NCBI RefSeq assembly: GCF_003814515.1
Contig: NZ_RKQJ01000001.1
Span: forward strand, 682,001-746,000
Source: Salinicoccus roseus
GTDB taxonomy: Bacteria > Bacillota > Bacilli > Staphylococcales > Salinicoccaceae
Direction: 5' to 3'
DNA: 64,000 nt
Shown: positions 46,492-58,545 of the stretch, piece after piece
How the letters are laid out: each line of letters opens with the position of its first letter
How positions within the stretch are numbered: the stretch's first letter is position 1
Position numbers and translations under genes: made by a program
The notes under the pieces: generated by a model
What the model saw: only the letters and a program-made list of their open reading frames with translations
What the model was told of the DNA's origin: nothing
Database searches by the model: none

Positions 46492-46761
46492 TTATGGTGT
46501 GCCACCAATTCCGAGTGCGACAAAAAGAAAAAAAGCATATACTAGTATGGTGCCATTCAGTATAATTCCTATTATAATAAACCATAGGTTTTTAGATATT
46601 ATAGCAAAAATAATGCCAAGTACAGAAAAAACTGTGAATACGATTATGATCGAAATCAGGCTTGTATTAGGTCCTCTTGTTATTAATAAAAAAAGAATGC
46701 TTATGACCGCAGTTAATATCGATAAAAATCCAAATACTTTTCCCCTCTTTTTCTTATCCAA
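46492..46761 (-). CDS. Small three-helix membrane protein
   Basis: 89 residues from TTG 46761 (AAGGAGG eight bases ahead; a GTG two codons earlier is too close to it). DKKKRGK start, then three helices, ending ALGIGGTP. Same topology as 39866-40111 and 45669-45956. Function unknown. Confidence 0.55.
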   Translation of the reverse strand: MDKKKRGKVFGFLSILTAVISILFLLITRGPNTSLISIIIVFTVFSVLGIIFAIISKNLWFIIIGIILNGTILVYAFFLFVALGIGGTP

Positions 46762-46767
46762 AATCAC

Positions 46768-47414
46768 AACCTCCTTAGTTTAAACCAACTCCTAAAACTT
46801 ATATTCCACACTCTTTGCATTTAATTTTTCAACTGTAAATATTTCATCTAGTTTATCCGAATACCATATTCCAAAATGAAGCGCCCCCTCCAAACATGAT
46901 GTGAACCCTTAAAGTTGAACTTTTGGTTAGGCTGATTTCCTAAAGGTATGAAAAACATCTGGATCCCCCTTTTAATTAAGTTCAAGATTTTTATTTTTTC
47001 TTTCAAAAATCTTCAATACGGAATAAAGTGTGATTTCACTAAGATGATAATTATCCTCACTTAATGCATTTACTTTAGAAATAATTAAAAACCTATAGTT
47101 ATCTGCCATAAGGATGAATAATACGCCTCATGAGTCCATGTTTTCTTTCCCTTGCTCTCTATGCCAATATGTCCCTCTCTTCTTTCTACTTAGTGCAATT
47201 TTACCATGGTCAACCTTCGTATTACAAAAGTTGATATAACACTAATAGAAAAATCTTATTTATCTCTTTTGTAAGTAATATTGATTTTCCTTTCAAATTT
47301 TGAACATGTTTAATTAACGTCTGTAAACTATAAAATTTGATCTCGCTGTGACGTTCTTTACCTACGATTTTTACTTTGATTATATGCGATTGTTTCTGTG
47401 GATCAAACGGATGA
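46768..47414. other. AT-rich intergenic region without recognisable genes
   Basis: No open reading frame with a ribosome site is visible on either strand. A stretch near 46895-46945 (TGTGAACCCTTAAAGTTGAA) resembles the terminal part of some IS3-family elements, but no inverted partner or transposase is seen, so I do not call it. Confidence 0.5.
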
Positions 47415-47576
47415 CTAAGCGAATAAAGAATTATATCCGTCGTGTTCTATTGGACTGATCCAGTCATCTAAATCTTTGAACGTGTTTATTTTCATCGCTA
47501 AATAGAACAGCGTACTAGAAGTGTAAGCTATCGTATTATAAATTGATGGTCGTCTGCCTGCTTTGGCATCTCTCAT
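47415..47576 (-). pseudogene. 53-codon fragment abutting element copy C
   Basis: Reads MRDAKAGRRPSIYNTIAYTS, then continues to a stop at 47415. The ATG lies four bases from the edge of the mobile element at 47580-47732 and has no ribosome site, so this is probably the 3' end of a gene interrupted by the element. The composition looks like real protein. Family not recognised. Confidence 0.4.
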
Positions 47577-47579
47577 AGC

Positions 47580-47732
47580 TGTCATTTTTGACGATAAATT
47601 GCATATATTTTAAGTGTTATTTTGCATAACCAACTTTAGAGCCCAGCTATCTTTGTGAAAGGATGAGCTGGACTTCTTAACTATAGTGCAAATTATCGGC
47701 TAAATCAGTGCAAAATAACATCGAAATTGACA
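47580..47732. mobile_element. Copy C of the ~154 bp IS21-end-like element (inverted)
   Basis: Reverse complement of copy B with few differences: TGTCA...TGACA ends, GTTATTTTGCA and GCAAAATAACA repeats on either side and a partly mutated GCCCAGCT/AGCTGGAC hairpin. Non-coding. It separates the 53-codon fragment from the HEPN gene; 47733-47858 holds nothing recognisable. Confidence 0.78.
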
Positions 47733-47858
47733 CTGTATTAAAAGGGATAGATGATGCAACTAAGTTGGCATCTTCTACCCTTCTTATTTTCGTTGACTGC
47801 TTATAAGTGATGATATGTAAACAATTTTTCGGAAAAATAGCAATGATAGCAAAGCCTA

Positions 47859-49292
47859 TTAATCCGACAAAATCATTTTTTCGTCGATCATATTTGCCTT
47901 GAGATATTCTTTATTCTGCAAAATAATTATTATGCATTCCTTGAGGTACATAGTGGCTAAATCAGCAGTTAATATAGAATCTGAGTTTTTCAGATCTATT
48001 TTTCGTTTCTTTTCCCATTTAGGATCACCATGTACTATTAAGGATCTGAATGAATATATAAACTTCATGTTTTTAAAAATCTCAAGTTTACTTTGGTTTA
48101 ATGAAGACATCTGCAATAGAAAAGCAATCCTCATAGATAATTTATGTGTGATTTCTCCTTTATCTGAATCACTCAGTAAAGCTTCCAGACCAATAACTGC
48201 ATCGATAATGATATCTCGATCGTCTTTTCTCAAATAACAGCTTTCTAATCTTTTACATGCCAATTGGATTTTTTTGTTTTCTTGCTCCTTCAAGCCACTA
48301 TATATAGCAGTCATACTTCTTAATTCTTCAATAGAAATACTAGATATCTCAGGTTGTAACCAATAAAAATCATTAAATTCATGTGGATAAGCTCTAGTCG
48401 AAACCCCACTTAGCTCTATCAAGTCAGCTGTATAACCATAAGCCCAATTAATGGGTTTGGACAAGACTTGAGCATATCCCGTGGGTTGATCTATTACCAT
48501 TCTTAATGCATTGAAAAAGTAATTAATTGTTTTTAGAGGGTAAGCCTCAAGATCATTTAACATTCTTGATTTTAAATATTTATTTCCATTCGGAAATGAA
48601 TAATTTTCAATAAATAAAGCATGGGAAGCAGAACTTAATAAAGCCTCATTAATATTTTCAGAATAAGTATTTATGTTAATTCTCGATAATTGGAATTTTT
48701 CATCTAATTTTACTATAGAAATATTATCATCGATTTCGAAAAAGTCAAAATCAAATTTCAAAAATAAAATGGGGATATAAAAAGCAACTGGAAGTTCCTT
48801 CAAATAAATACTATTTTCAATAGGTAAATAAATTTCAAGAAAATTTTCCCTACTTAAATCAATTTCTTCTCCCCAATTATGTAAGGCTTTAGCTACAAGT
48901 TCTTTTATATGATTATTTATATTGATTTCAATTATTTCAGACGTTCTTTCTTCTTCCTCACCTGGATAACCGTATACCATTTTGTAGTTTTCATTTTCAC
49001 GTAAATAAGAAAAAACTTCTTTATAACCAGTTAATTCCTCAAGGACTACTTCAGGTGATTTTTCCTTACTATATCTTTCAAAATAAGATTCATACTTAAC
49101 TGGAGGACCAGTGTTATAAGTACTTTTAGAAATATTAGGCATCCCATTAGGCCAATACCTCATATTTGGATATTGAAAATAGGTTGGTTTATAGAAATTC
49201 CTCTTTTTATTGGCAGCAACTACTTTTTCTATTCCTTCTATTACTAAAGGATATATTAAATCAAATAGTTTTGGATTCTGTGGTTTATTCAT
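47859..49292 (-). CDS. Apea-like HEPN domain protein
   Basis: 477 residues, ATG after GAGAGGTGGCTTTAA. The C-terminal ~140 residues read like the Apea-type HEPN domain: DIIIDAVIGLEALLSDSDKG, ITHKLSMRIAFLLQM and FIYSFRSLIVHGD. The last holds the HEPN RNase motif R-x4-H (Arg416, His421). The N-terminal ~300 residues are a mixed domain I do not recognise. HEPN proteins of this kind are often abortive-infection RNases. It has an inverted-repeat array 92 bases upstream and no obvious partner gene. Confidence 0.72.
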   Translation of the reverse strand: MNKPQNPKLFDLIYPLVIEGIEKVVAANKKRNFYKPTYFQYPNMRYWPNGMPNISKSTYNTGPPVKYESYFERYSKEKSPEVVLEELTGYKEVFSYLRENENYKMVYGYPGEEEERTSEIIEININNHIKELVAKALHNWGEEIDLSRENFLEIYLPIENSIYLKELPVAFYIPILFLKFDFDFFEIDDNISIVKLDEKFQLSRININTYSENINEALLSSASHALFIENYSFPNGNKYLKSRMLNDLEAYPLKTINYFFNALRMVIDQPTGYAQVLSKPINWAYGYTADLIELSGVSTRAYPHEFNDFYWLQPEISSISIEELRSMTAIYSGLKEQENKKIQLACKRLESCYLRKDDRDIIIDAVIGLEALLSDSDKGEITHKLSMRIAFLLQMSSLNQSKLEIFKNMKFIYSFRSLIVHGDPKWEKKRKIDLKNSDSILTADLATMYLKECIIIILQNKEYLKANMIDEKMILSD

Positions 49293-49384
49293 TTAAAGCC
49301 ACCTCTCTACCTTAAATAGGCATCAAATTCATTTCTTTTAAATATACCAAGAGAATAAAAGGATAGCTAGTTAAATTTGGAAAT

Positions 49385-49515
49385 AAAACGTTCGTAAAAG
49401 TACACTTTTAAGAACGGTTTAAAAACATTTGAAATAGATCAAAATAAACGTTCTTAAACATATAAAAATAGTTTACGAACGTTCAATATTTTCCATATAC
49501 TTTTACGAACGTTTT
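49385..49515. repeat. 131 bp inverted-repeat array upstream of the HEPN gene
   Basis: Perfect 18-base terminal inverted repeats, AAAACGTTCGTAAAAGTA (49385-49402) and TACTTTTACGAACGTTTT (49498-49515). Three weaker copies of the same ACGTTC(G/T)TAAA motif lie inside at 49404-49420, 49446-49458 and 49469-49484 in both orientations. This is a cluster of protein-binding sites or a small mobile element. It is in the promoter region of the HEPN gene. The following 49516-49601 shows nothing. Confidence 0.8.
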
Positions 49516-49601
49516 TCATTTATAATTAGAAAAATAATCTTCTGGTTAAACAATTTGTAGATGTGTTTTTCTCTCTTGAATTTTTGATTGATTAGAGTAG
49601 G

Positions 49602-49669
49602 CCCTAAACATACAATCAATGCATATTGATTTTGCTACGTTCTGTTTGTATGATTAGGGTGTTTTTTTA
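49602..49669 (+). terminator. Large-loop hairpin with T tract
   Basis: CCCTAAACATACAA pairs with TTGTATGATTAGGG (about 12 pairs, one bulge), loop of ~30 bases, then seven T. There is no intact gene upstream on this strand, so it may be the relic of a deleted gene's terminator. Confidence 0.4.
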
Positions 49670-49941
49670 GATATATTTAGAAATGATTATTTATATGAAT
49701 ATTGCATATGCTGTAGTATTCTACAATCGATTAGAATTTAGGTAGCTAAATTGAGAACATGAAAGCGTTTGGAGCGGAGAAAATGTTTACCGAAAAAATC
49801 CGGAGCAACCAATTAATAATCGGTATCGGGCACGTTGCGCTTTACAGTGTCGATATTACGAGATCGTTTCCGGTCAGACCTAACGGCACCCCAAACCCCC
49901 AAAATTTGTTTCATTATGGACTAGTTCACTTGGTGGGCATA

Positions 49942-49990
49942 TAAAAGCCCGGATACTGGCCGATTTTATTAACTGACCATTATCCGGGTT
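49942..49990 (-). terminator. Terminator of the pyr operon
   Basis: Minus strand: AACCCGGATA (49981-49990) pairs with TATCCGGGCT (49946-49955), followed by TTTTAT. It lies 25 bases downstream of the pyrE stop. Confidence 0.8.
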
Positions 49991-50014
49991 ATAGTTCATA
50001 TCCATTTTGTTCTT

Positions 50015-50632
50015 TTATTTTTGTGACAGCGCCTTGCGGAACTGGAGGATCGTCTCCTTCTGCGCTTCATCGATTGCCCCGCGGTCCATGCTGACATCGA
50101 TCAGGACATCGAGGGTACTCAATGTATGATACGTAAGCCCCGCTTCCTTGAAGGCTTCATCGGCGCGGGGGATGCCGTATGTGAATATGGCAATCACGGC
50201 AAGCACTTCCGCTCCGTTTTCCTTCAGTGCTTCAGCAGCTTCAAGACTCGACCCGCCGGTGGAGATGAGGTCCTCGATGAGGACGACCTTCTTCCCTTCC
50301 ACTTCGGCCCCTTCGATCTGATTGCCTTTGCCATGCTTCTTTTTGCTTCCCCGTACATAGCACATGGGCAGCCCGAGCCGCTCGCTGATGAAGGCTGCAT
50401 GCGGGATGCCTGCCGTCGAAGTCCCTGCGATCACTTCTGCATCAGGCGCTTTTGACTTTACCACATCGACGAAAGCCTCCGCGATCTCCTGCCGTGCCGG
50501 TACATCTCCGATGATCTTCCTGTTGTCGCAGTATATCGGGGAGATGATGCCGCTCGACCAGGTGAAGGGCGCCTCCGGACTGAGTGCCACTGCGTTGATG
50601 TCCAATAGGATTTCTGCTGTTCGTGTCTCCAA
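50015..50632 (-). CDS. pyrE: Orotate phosphoribosyltransferase
   Basis: 205 residues, TTG start directly after the pyrF stop. Makes OMP from orotate and PRPP. PRPP-binding loop VVLIEDLISTGGSS and SPIYCDNRKI are diagnostic; ETRTAEILLDINAVALSPEA aligns with other PyrE N-termini, which supports the TTG. Last gene of the operon. Confidence 0.96.
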   Translation of the reverse strand: METRTAEILLDINAVALSPEAPFTWSSGIISPIYCDNRKIIGDVPARQEIAEAFVDVVKSKAPDAEVIAGTSTAGIPHAAFISERLGLPMCYVRGSKKKHGKGNQIEGAEVEGKKVVLIEDLISTGGSSLEAAEALKENGAEVLAVIAIFTYGIPRADEAFKEAGLTYHTLSTLDVLIDVSMDRGAIDEAQKETILQFRKALSQK

Positions 50633-51331
50633 CTACTCTTCCCCACTTTCCCATTGTTCTTTTATTTGTGCATATCGGGCCACCGGGTCGGCCGCCTGTG
50701 TGACCGGCCGGCCCACGACGATGTAGTCGCTGCCGAGGTGATGGGCCTTCGACGGTGTGACGACGCGCGACTGGTCATCTGTAGAGTCCTCTGTGAGCCG
50801 GATGCCGGGTGTCACTGTGAGGAAGCCGGTGCCGCACGCTTCATGGATCAGTGCCGACTCGAGCGGAGAGGACACCACGCCGTCAAGTCCGGCATCTTTG
50901 GCCAGCTGTGCATAGTGGATGACGCTCTCATCCAAGGTCAGCGATGACTTCTGTTCGGACTGCATCATTTCCTCGCTGGTAGAGGTCAGCTGAGTCACCG
51001 CAATCAGTGTGCCATCCGGGTTATGGTCCTTGAACGATTCAGCCGCACGCTTCATCATCGGCGTGCCGCCCTGCGCATGGACATTCGTCATCTGCACATC
51101 AAGGCGCCCGAGCCCCTCCATCGCCCTGCCTACCGTATTCGGTATATCATGCAGCTTCAGGTCGAGGAATATGTCGTGTCCCATGGCACGGATTTCCCTG
51201 ATGACATCAGGACCGTTCTGCAGGTAGAGCTCCATTCCAACCTTCACGAAAAGCGGCTCTTCAAATCTATCGAGAAACTGTTGTACTTCTGCCATCGTAC
51301 CGAAGTCGAGGGCAATGATCGGTCTGTTCAT
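50633..51331 (-). CDS. pyrF: Orotidine 5'-phosphate decarboxylase
   Basis: 232 residues. Decarboxylates OMP to UMP. Active-site DLKLHDIPNTV (Lys-Asp-x-Lys type) and VTPGIR, DYIVVGRPVT phosphate-binding segment are present. The stop abuts the pyrE start with no spacer. Confidence 0.96.
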   Translation of the reverse strand: MNRPIIALDFGTMAEVQQFLDRFEEPLFVKVGMELYLQNGPDVIREIRAMGHDIFLDLKLHDIPNTVGRAMEGLGRLDVQMTNVHAQGGTPMMKRAAESFKDHNPDGTLIAVTQLTSTSEEMMQSEQKSSLTLDESVIHYAQLAKDAGLDGVVSSPLESALIHEACGTGFLTVTPGIRLTEDSTDDQSRVVTPSKAHHLGSDYIVVGRPVTQAADPVARYAQIKEQWESGEE

Positions 51332-51347
51332 AAGTTTCCTCCTCAGC

Positions 51348-53008
<1,661 letters not shown>

Positions 53009-53016
53009 ATCCTCAC

Positions 53017-56000
53017 CTACATCTTTTCCATATTGAACGTCATGCTTTCTATCACTTCGACAAGCGTGCGTGCAGTGTCGAGCGAAGTCAGGCACGGGAT
53101 GCCGTTCTCGACCGATTCCCTCCTGATCCTGAATCCGTCCCTTTCAACCTGTTTTCCTTTCGTCATCGTGTTGATCACAATCTGCACGCTGCCGTTCTGA
53201 ATCCATTTGAGGAGGCTTTCCTGCCCTTCTCTGACCTTGTTTACGGTGATATAGGGAATCTGGCGTTCTTCCAGCACTTTCCCCGTACCTTCCGTCGCCA
53301 TGATGCGATAGCCGCACTGGGACAGGCGGTTGGCAAGCTCGACCGCTTCCTCCTTATCCTTGTCCGCAACGGTCATGAGCACCGTTCCATGGTCTTTGAC
53401 TTCGAGGCCGCTGGCCACAAGCCCCTTATAGAGGGCCTTGTTGAGGCTCAGGTCCTTGCCCATGACCTCACCTGTGGATTTCATTTCAGGTCCGAGCGTG
53501 ATGTCGACGTTCTTGAGCTTGCTGAAGCTGAATACCGGTGCCTTCACATGGTAGCCCTGCTTGAATGGTGCCAGACCGAGCGGATAGCCGGTCTCCTTGA
53601 GGTCCGTACCGAGGATCGCCTTCATCGCGAGGTTCGCCATCGGGATTTCAGTGATCTTGCTCATGAATGGTACGGTACGGCTCGCACGCGGATTGACTTC
53701 TAAGACATATACCTCCCCATCCGACAGGACGAACTGGATGTTGATCAGCCCCACCGTCTTCAGACCGAGCGCAAGCTTCTCTGTGTATTCCTTGAGCGTG
53801 TTGATTTCATTGTTGGTCAATGTCACCGGCGGGTACACGGCGATGGAGTCGCCGGAGTGCACGCCCGCACGTTCGATATGCTCCATGATGCCCGGTATGA
53901 TGACATTCTTCCCGTCGCTGATGGCGTCGACCTCTATCTCTTTACCGGTCAGGTAGCGGTCGATCAGCACCGGATGTTCAGGAGAAGCCTTGACCGCATC
54001 CCTCATGTAGTTCTTGAGTTCGTCTTCGTTGTAGACGATTTCCATCGCACGGCCGCCGAGCACGTAGCTTGGACGGACGAGTACCGGATAGCCGATATGC
54101 TGGGCATTGTCCAGCGCCTCCTGTTCATTCGTCGCCGTCTTGCCGAGCGGCTGTGGCACATCTATCTTGCGCAGCAGCGCTTCAAAACGTTTCCTGTCCT
54201 CTGCACGGTCGAGATCATCCAGGGACGTACCGAGTATCTTCACGCCGTCACGTTCGAGCTTATCCGCCAGGTTGATCGCCGTCTGTCCGCCGAACTGGAC
54301 GACGACGCCTTTCGGCTGCTCCAGGTCGATGATGTTCATGACATCTTCGTGCGTCAGCGGTTCAAAATAGAGCTTGTCGGAAATCGAGAAGTCGGTGGAG
54401 ACGGTCTCAGGATTGTTGTTGATGATGATCGCTTCATATCCGGCTTCCTGTATGGCCCATACGGCGTGGACGGTGGCATAGTCGAATTCCACACCTTGGC
54501 CGATGCGGATCGGGCCGCTGCCGAGGACGATGATCTTTTCCCTGTCGCTGACGATCGACTCATTCTCCAATTCGTATGTGCCGTAGAAGTAAGGCGTCTC
54601 CGACTCGAATTCCGCCGCGCATGTGTCCACCATCTTGTACACCGGCATGATGCCGTTGGATTTACGCAGCTTGAACACTTCCTCCTCATCCATGCCCCAG
54701 CGGTGGCCGATGACCCTGTCGCTGAAGCCGTAGGTCTTCGCCCACTTCAGGTGGTCCATGGAGCCCTGGTTATCCTTGAGTTCATGTTCGATTTCGATGA
54801 TGTGCTCGAACTTCCTCAGGAAGAACATGTCGATCTTCGTCCACTCATGGATGGTCTCCTTGGAGACGCCGCGCCTCAGCGCCTCGCCGATGTAGAAGAG
54901 CCTCTCATCACTCTGCTTCTGGATCATCTCATTGATGTAGTCGAGCTCGAAGTCGTCCCCGTTCGGCAGGCCGAGGTGATGGACGCCGTACTCGAGCGAA
55001 CGGATCGCCTTCAGAAGGGACTCTTCATACGTACGGCCAATCGCCATGACTTCGCCTGTGGCCTTCATCTGCGTCCCGAGCTTCCGTTCCCCCTTTTCGA
55101 ACTTGTCGAATGGGAAGCGTGGAATTTTGGAAACGACATAGTCGAGGGCCGGTTCGAATGCTGCATAGCTCGTGCCGGTGATCGGATTGATCATTTCATC
55201 GAGCGTCATGCCGATGGCGATTTTGGCTGCAAGCTTTGCGATCGGGTATCCCGTCGCCTTCGAAGCAAGTGCTGAAGATCGGGAGACCCTCGGATTGACT
55301 TCTATAATGTAGTAGTCGAAGGAATCCGGATCTAGCGCAAGCTGTACGTTACAGCCGCCTTCAATGCCGAGCTCTCGGATGACCCCGAGTGAAACGTCAC
55401 GCAGCATCTGGTGTTCCTTGTCGGTCAATGTCTGTGTCGGCGCGACGACGATGGAGTCCCCTGTATGGATGCCGACTGGATCGATGTTCTCCATGTTGCA
55501 GACGACGATCGCATTATCATTTGAATCGCGCATCACTTCGTATTCGATCTCCTTGAATCCGGCAATCGACTTTTCGACGAGGCACTGGCTTACAGGCGAG
55601 TATTTGAGGCCGTTCGCCACGATTTCCTCGAGATCCGCGTCATTATAGCAGATGCCACCGCCTGTACCGCCCATCGTGAAGGCGGGGCGTACGATGAATG
55701 GGTAGCCGACACGGTCCTTGAATGTTCGGGCCTCCTCCATCGTCGTGATGATATCGGAGTCCGGAACGGGCACCTCCATCTGGTTCATCAGCTGCCTGAA
55801 GAGGTCGCGGTCCTCGGCCTGCTTGATGGAGTCGAGTTTCGTACCGAGCAGTTCCACACCATTCTCTTCCAGGATACCGAGACGGTCGAGTTCCACTGCC
55901 ATATTGAGGCCGACCTGGCCGCCGAGTGTCGGCAGCAGTGCATCCGGATGTTCCTTGCGGATGATCCTTGCGATGAAGTCCGGCGTCAATGGTTCGATGT

Positions 56001-56193
56001 AGACGACATCCGCAATCTCCTTGTCCGTCATGATCGTCGCCGGGTTGGAGTTTACAAGGATGACGCGGTAGCCTTCCTCCTTCAATGCGAGGCAGGCCTG
56101 CGTGCCTGCATAGTCGAATTCTGCCGCCTGTCCGATGATGATCGGTCCGCTTCCTATGACCAGTATGGTTTTGATGTCTTCACGTTTAGGCAT
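53017..56193 (-). CDS. carB: Carbamoyl-phosphate synthase large subunit
   Basis: 1058 residues, the usual length. Two homologous halves, each with an ATP-grasp domain ([14 protein letters not shown] and [15 protein letters not shown]), an oligomerisation domain between, and a C-terminal MGS-like allosteric domain. Makes carbamoyl phosphate from bicarbonate, ATP and the ammonia delivered by CarA. Overlaps carA by 8 bases. Confidence 0.97.
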   Translation of the reverse strand: MPKREDIKTILVIGSGPIIIGQAAEFDYAGTQACLALKEEGYRVILVNSNPATIMTDKEIADVVYIEPLTPDFIARIIRKEHPDALLPTLGGQVGLNMAVELDRLGILEENGVELLGTKLDSIKQAEDRDLFRQLMNQMEVPVPDSDIITTMEEARTFKDRVGYPFIVRPAFTMGGTGGGICYNDADLEEIVANGLKYSPVSQCLVEKSIAGFKEIEYEVMRDSNDNAIVVCNMENIDPVGIHTGDSIVVAPTQTLTDKEHQMLRDVSLGVIRELGIEGGCNVQLALDPDSFDYYIIEVNPRVSRSSALASKATGYPIAKLAAKIAIGMTLDEMINPITGTSYAAFEPALDYVVSKIPRFPFDKFEKGERKLGTQMKATGEVMAIGRTYEESLLKAIRSLEYGVHHLGLPNGDDFELDYINEMIQKQSDERLFYIGEALRRGVSKETIHEWTKIDMFFLRKFEHIIEIEHELKDNQGSMDHLKWAKTYGFSDRVIGHRWGMDEEEVFKLRKSNGIMPVYKMVDTCAAEFESETPYFYGTYELENESIVSDREKIIVLGSGPIRIGQGVEFDYATVHAVWAIQEAGYEAIIINNNPETVSTDFSISDKLYFEPLTHEDVMNIIDLEQPKGVVVQFGGQTAINLADKLERDGVKILGTSLDDLDRAEDRKRFEALLRKIDVPQPLGKTATNEQEALDNAQHIGYPVLVRPSYVLGGRAMEIVYNEDELKNYMRDAVKASPEHPVLIDRYLTGKEIEVDAISDGKNVIIPGIMEHIERAGVHSGDSIAVYPPVTLTNNEINTLKEYTEKLALGLKTVGLINIQFVLSDGEVYVLEVNPRASRTVPFMSKITEIPMANLAMKAILGTDLKETGYPLGLAPFKQGYHVKAPVFSFSKLKNVDITLGPEMKSTGEVMGKDLSLNKALYKGLVASGLEVKDHGTVLMTVADKDKEEAVELANRLSQCGYRIMATEGTGKVLEERQIPYITVNKVREGQESLLKWIQNGSVQIVINTMTKGKQVERDGFRIRRESVENGIPCLTSLDTARTLVEVIESMTFNMEKM

Positions 56194-57271
56194 GGTTGGC
56201 CTCCTTTATGTTCATCAGTTCTATGAATTCATTGAAAAGGTATCCGGGGTCGTGGGGGCCGGCACCCGCTTCAGGGTGGTACTGCACTGAAAATGCCGGG
56301 TATTCTGTATGGCGCATCCCTTCCACAGTATCATCGTTCAATGCGCGGTGTGTCACTTCAAGACCCGTGCCCGGAAGGCTATCCGGGTCGATCGAGAAGC
56401 CGTGGTTCTGTGAGGTGATCTCTATCTTTCCAGTAGAGAGGTTCTTAACGGGATGGTTGCTGCCGCGGTGGCCGAATTTCATCTTGTATGTCTTTGCACC
56501 GCATGCGAGGCCCAGCAGCTGATGGCCCATGCAGATGCCGAACAACGGGATGCCGAGCAGTGCCTTCACCGTTTTGATCTGGTCTGGGATGTTCGCCGGG
56601 TCTCCCGGGCCATTCGACAGCATCACACCGTCGGGACGCATCTGTCTGATTTCGTCTGCCGTCGTATCATGGGGCACCACCGTCACGTCACAGCCATAGG
56701 AGTTCAGCTGGCGGACGATGTTCTCCTTCTTGCCGTAGTCGATCAGGACGACACGCGGCCCCGGACCGGTTGAAATGTATGGTGTCTTCGTGGAGGCGCG
56801 CTTGACCTGATCTGTGCGGAACGTCGAGTTCTGCAGCAGTTCGATGAGGTCCTCGTGATATGTTTCATCGGTGATCACCGCCTTCATCACCCCGCCGCTC
56901 CTGAGCTTTTTCGTGATGCTCCGGGTATCGATGCCGCTGATCCCCGGGATGTCATGGCGTTTCAGGAATGCATCGAGCGTTTCCGTCGTACGGAAGTTCG
57001 AAGGGTCCGTGCAGGCTTCCCTGACGACGACGCCGCGGGCCTGTGGGTTGAAAGATTCGCTGTCTTCTATGTTCATGCCGGTATTGCCGATAAGCGGATA
57101 GGTGAACGTGATGATCTGATCCGTATAGGAAAGGTCTGTGATGACTTCCTGGACCCCCGTCATCGATGTGTTGAATACAAGCTCCCCTTCCGATGCCCTG
57201 TTCGCTCCAAATGGATAACCCTCATACACGGTGCCATCCTCCAATACCAGATATCTTTTTTCCTTCAGCAT
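56186..57271 (-). CDS. carA: Carbamoyl-phosphate synthase small subunit
   Basis: 361 residues. Glutamine amidotransferase class I domain in the C-terminal half with nucleophile Cys in [15 protein letters not shown] and the catalytic His-x-Glu in QYHPEAGAG. The N-terminal half has the CarA-specific swivelling domain. The ATG shares one base with the pyrC stop region. Confidence 0.97.
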   Translation of the reverse strand: MLKEKRYLVLEDGTVYEGYPFGANRASEGELVFNTSMTGVQEVITDLSYTDQIITFTYPLIGNTGMNIEDSESFNPQARGVVVREACTDPSNFRTTETLDAFLKRHDIPGISGIDTRSITKKLRSGGVMKAVITDETYHEDLIELLQNSTFRTDQVKRASTKTPYISTGPGPRVVLIDYGKKENIVRQLNSYGCDVTVVPHDTTADEIRQMRPDGVMLSNGPGDPANIPDQIKTVKALLGIPLFGICMGHQLLGLACGAKTYKMKFGHRGSNHPVKNLSTGKIEITSQNHGFSIDPDSLPGTGLEVTHRALNDDTVEGMRHTEYPAFSVQYHPEAGAGPHDPGYLFNEFIELMNIKEANHA

Positions 57272-58545
57272 TATACTTCCTCCTTGTAGGCGATTTTCCC
57301 ATCCACGATCGTCATGTGGATATCGGATTCCAGTGCGGTTCCATGGAATGGCGTATTGCGCGCCTTCGAATGGAACTTTTCCTTGTCGAGCACATAATTC
57401 CTGTCCAGATTGATGATGGTGATGTCTGCCGGCCGGCCTTGGGCCAGCACGCCCATGTCCAGACCGAATGTTTCGGACGGCTTGACCGTCAGCCAGTCGA
57501 CGAGCTGCTGCAGTGTGAATATGCCTGTTCTGACGAGTTTCGTGTAAAGCAGCTGGAAGGCATTTTCGCTGCCGGTGATGCCGAATGGCGCCGTCTCGAT
57601 GCCGACCGCCTTATCCGCTTCTGCATGCGGGGCGTGGTCCGTCGCAATCATGTCGATCGTCCCGTCGAGCAGCCCCTCGATCAGTGCTTCGCGGTCCTCT
57701 TTGGACCTGAGCGGCGGGTTCATCTTGAAATTCGGGTCCTTCTCCACGATATCATCCTCATCCAGTACAAGGTGGTGCGGCGTCACTTCTGCAGTGACCC
57801 GGATGCCTGCACGCTTTGCATCCCGGATGACCCGGACGCTCTCCTTTGTACTTACATGGCACACATGGTAGTGGCAGCCTGCCGCTTCCGCGAGCAGCAC
57901 ATCCCGTGCAATATGTACCGACTCCGTCACCGACGGGATGCCTTGGATGCCGAGCTTTTCACTTGTCCTGCCCTCATGGATCGCCCCTCCGTGGATCAGT
58001 GTATTCTCCTCGGTGTGGGCGACGATCGGCATGTCCACGCGGGCGCCTTCCTTCATCGCCTGGAGCATCATGTCGGCATTCTGGACACCGACGCCGTCAT
58101 CCGTGAATGCGAATGCACCGGCTGCCTTGAGTGCCTCGAAATCGACCAGTTCACGCCCCAGCTGGCGCGTAGTGATGGCCGCATATGGAATCACTTTGAC
58201 ATGGGCCGTCTCATGGATCCTTTTCTGGATGTCCGCCATAGTTTCGGCATCATCCGGTACCGGCCGTGTGTTCGGCATCGGGCAGATGGCCGTAAAGCCG
58301 CCGCGTGCTGCTGCGCGTGTGCCCGTTTCGATCGTTTCCTTGTGCTCGCCGCCCGGCTCCCTCAGGTGCACGTGCACGTCCACGAATCCCGGTGTGATGA
58401 GCATGCCGGTGCAGTCCACCGTTTCATCGGCTTCCGTGGTGATGTCGTCTGCAATCTCTTCGATCCTGCCGCCATCAATGAGGATATCCTTCCTGATCTG
58501 CCTGTTGTCTTCAAGTACCGTTCCATTTTTCAAAAGCATCTTCAT
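57271..58545 (-). CDS. pyrC: Dihydroorotase
   Basis: 424 residues, type I amidohydrolase. Zinc-binding [10 protein letters not shown], later histidines in the CHVS and VTPHHL segments, and DHAPH. Cyclises carbamoyl aspartate. One base overlap with pyrB. Confidence 0.96.
   Translation of the reverse strand: MKMLLKNGTVLEDNRQIRKDILIDGGRIEEIADDITTEADETVDCTGMLITPGFVDVHVHLREPGGEHKETIETGTRAAARGGFTAICPMPNTRPVPDDAETMADIQKRIHETAHVKVIPYAAITTRQLGRELVDFEALKAAGAFAFTDDGVGVQNADMMLQAMKEGARVDMPIVAHTEENTLIHGGAIHEGRTSEKLGIQGIPSVTESVHIARDVLLAEAAGCHYHVCHVSTKESVRVIRDAKRAGIRVTAEVTPHHLVLDEDDIVEKDPNFKMNPPLRSKEDREALIEGLLDGTIDMIATDHAPHAEADKAVGIETAPFGITGSENAFQLLYTKLVRTGIFTLQQLVDWLTVKPSETFGLDMGVLAQGRPADITIINLDRNYVLDKEKFHSKARNTPFHGTALESDIHMTIVDGKIAYKEEV

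Noticed and set aside
46895-46945. End of an IS3-family element
   Set aside because: One short look-alike end only; no inverted partner, no transposase fragment.
42743-47732. CRISPR array from the repeated elements
   Set aside because: Copies are 5 kb apart, in opposite orientation, without regular spacers and with internal structure unlike CRISPR repeats; no cas genes.
49385-49515. Plasmid-type replication iterons
   Set aside because: No rep gene nearby and the repeats are inverted rather than tandem direct repeats.
49759-49944. 61-codon open reading frame ahead of the pyr terminator
   Set aside because: No ribosome site, no recognisable family, and slightly higher GC than its surroundings; it may be a short remnant, but I cannot support it as a gene.
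36245-50014. Prophage
   Set aside because: No integrase, terminase, capsid, portal or tail genes; only small accessory genes.
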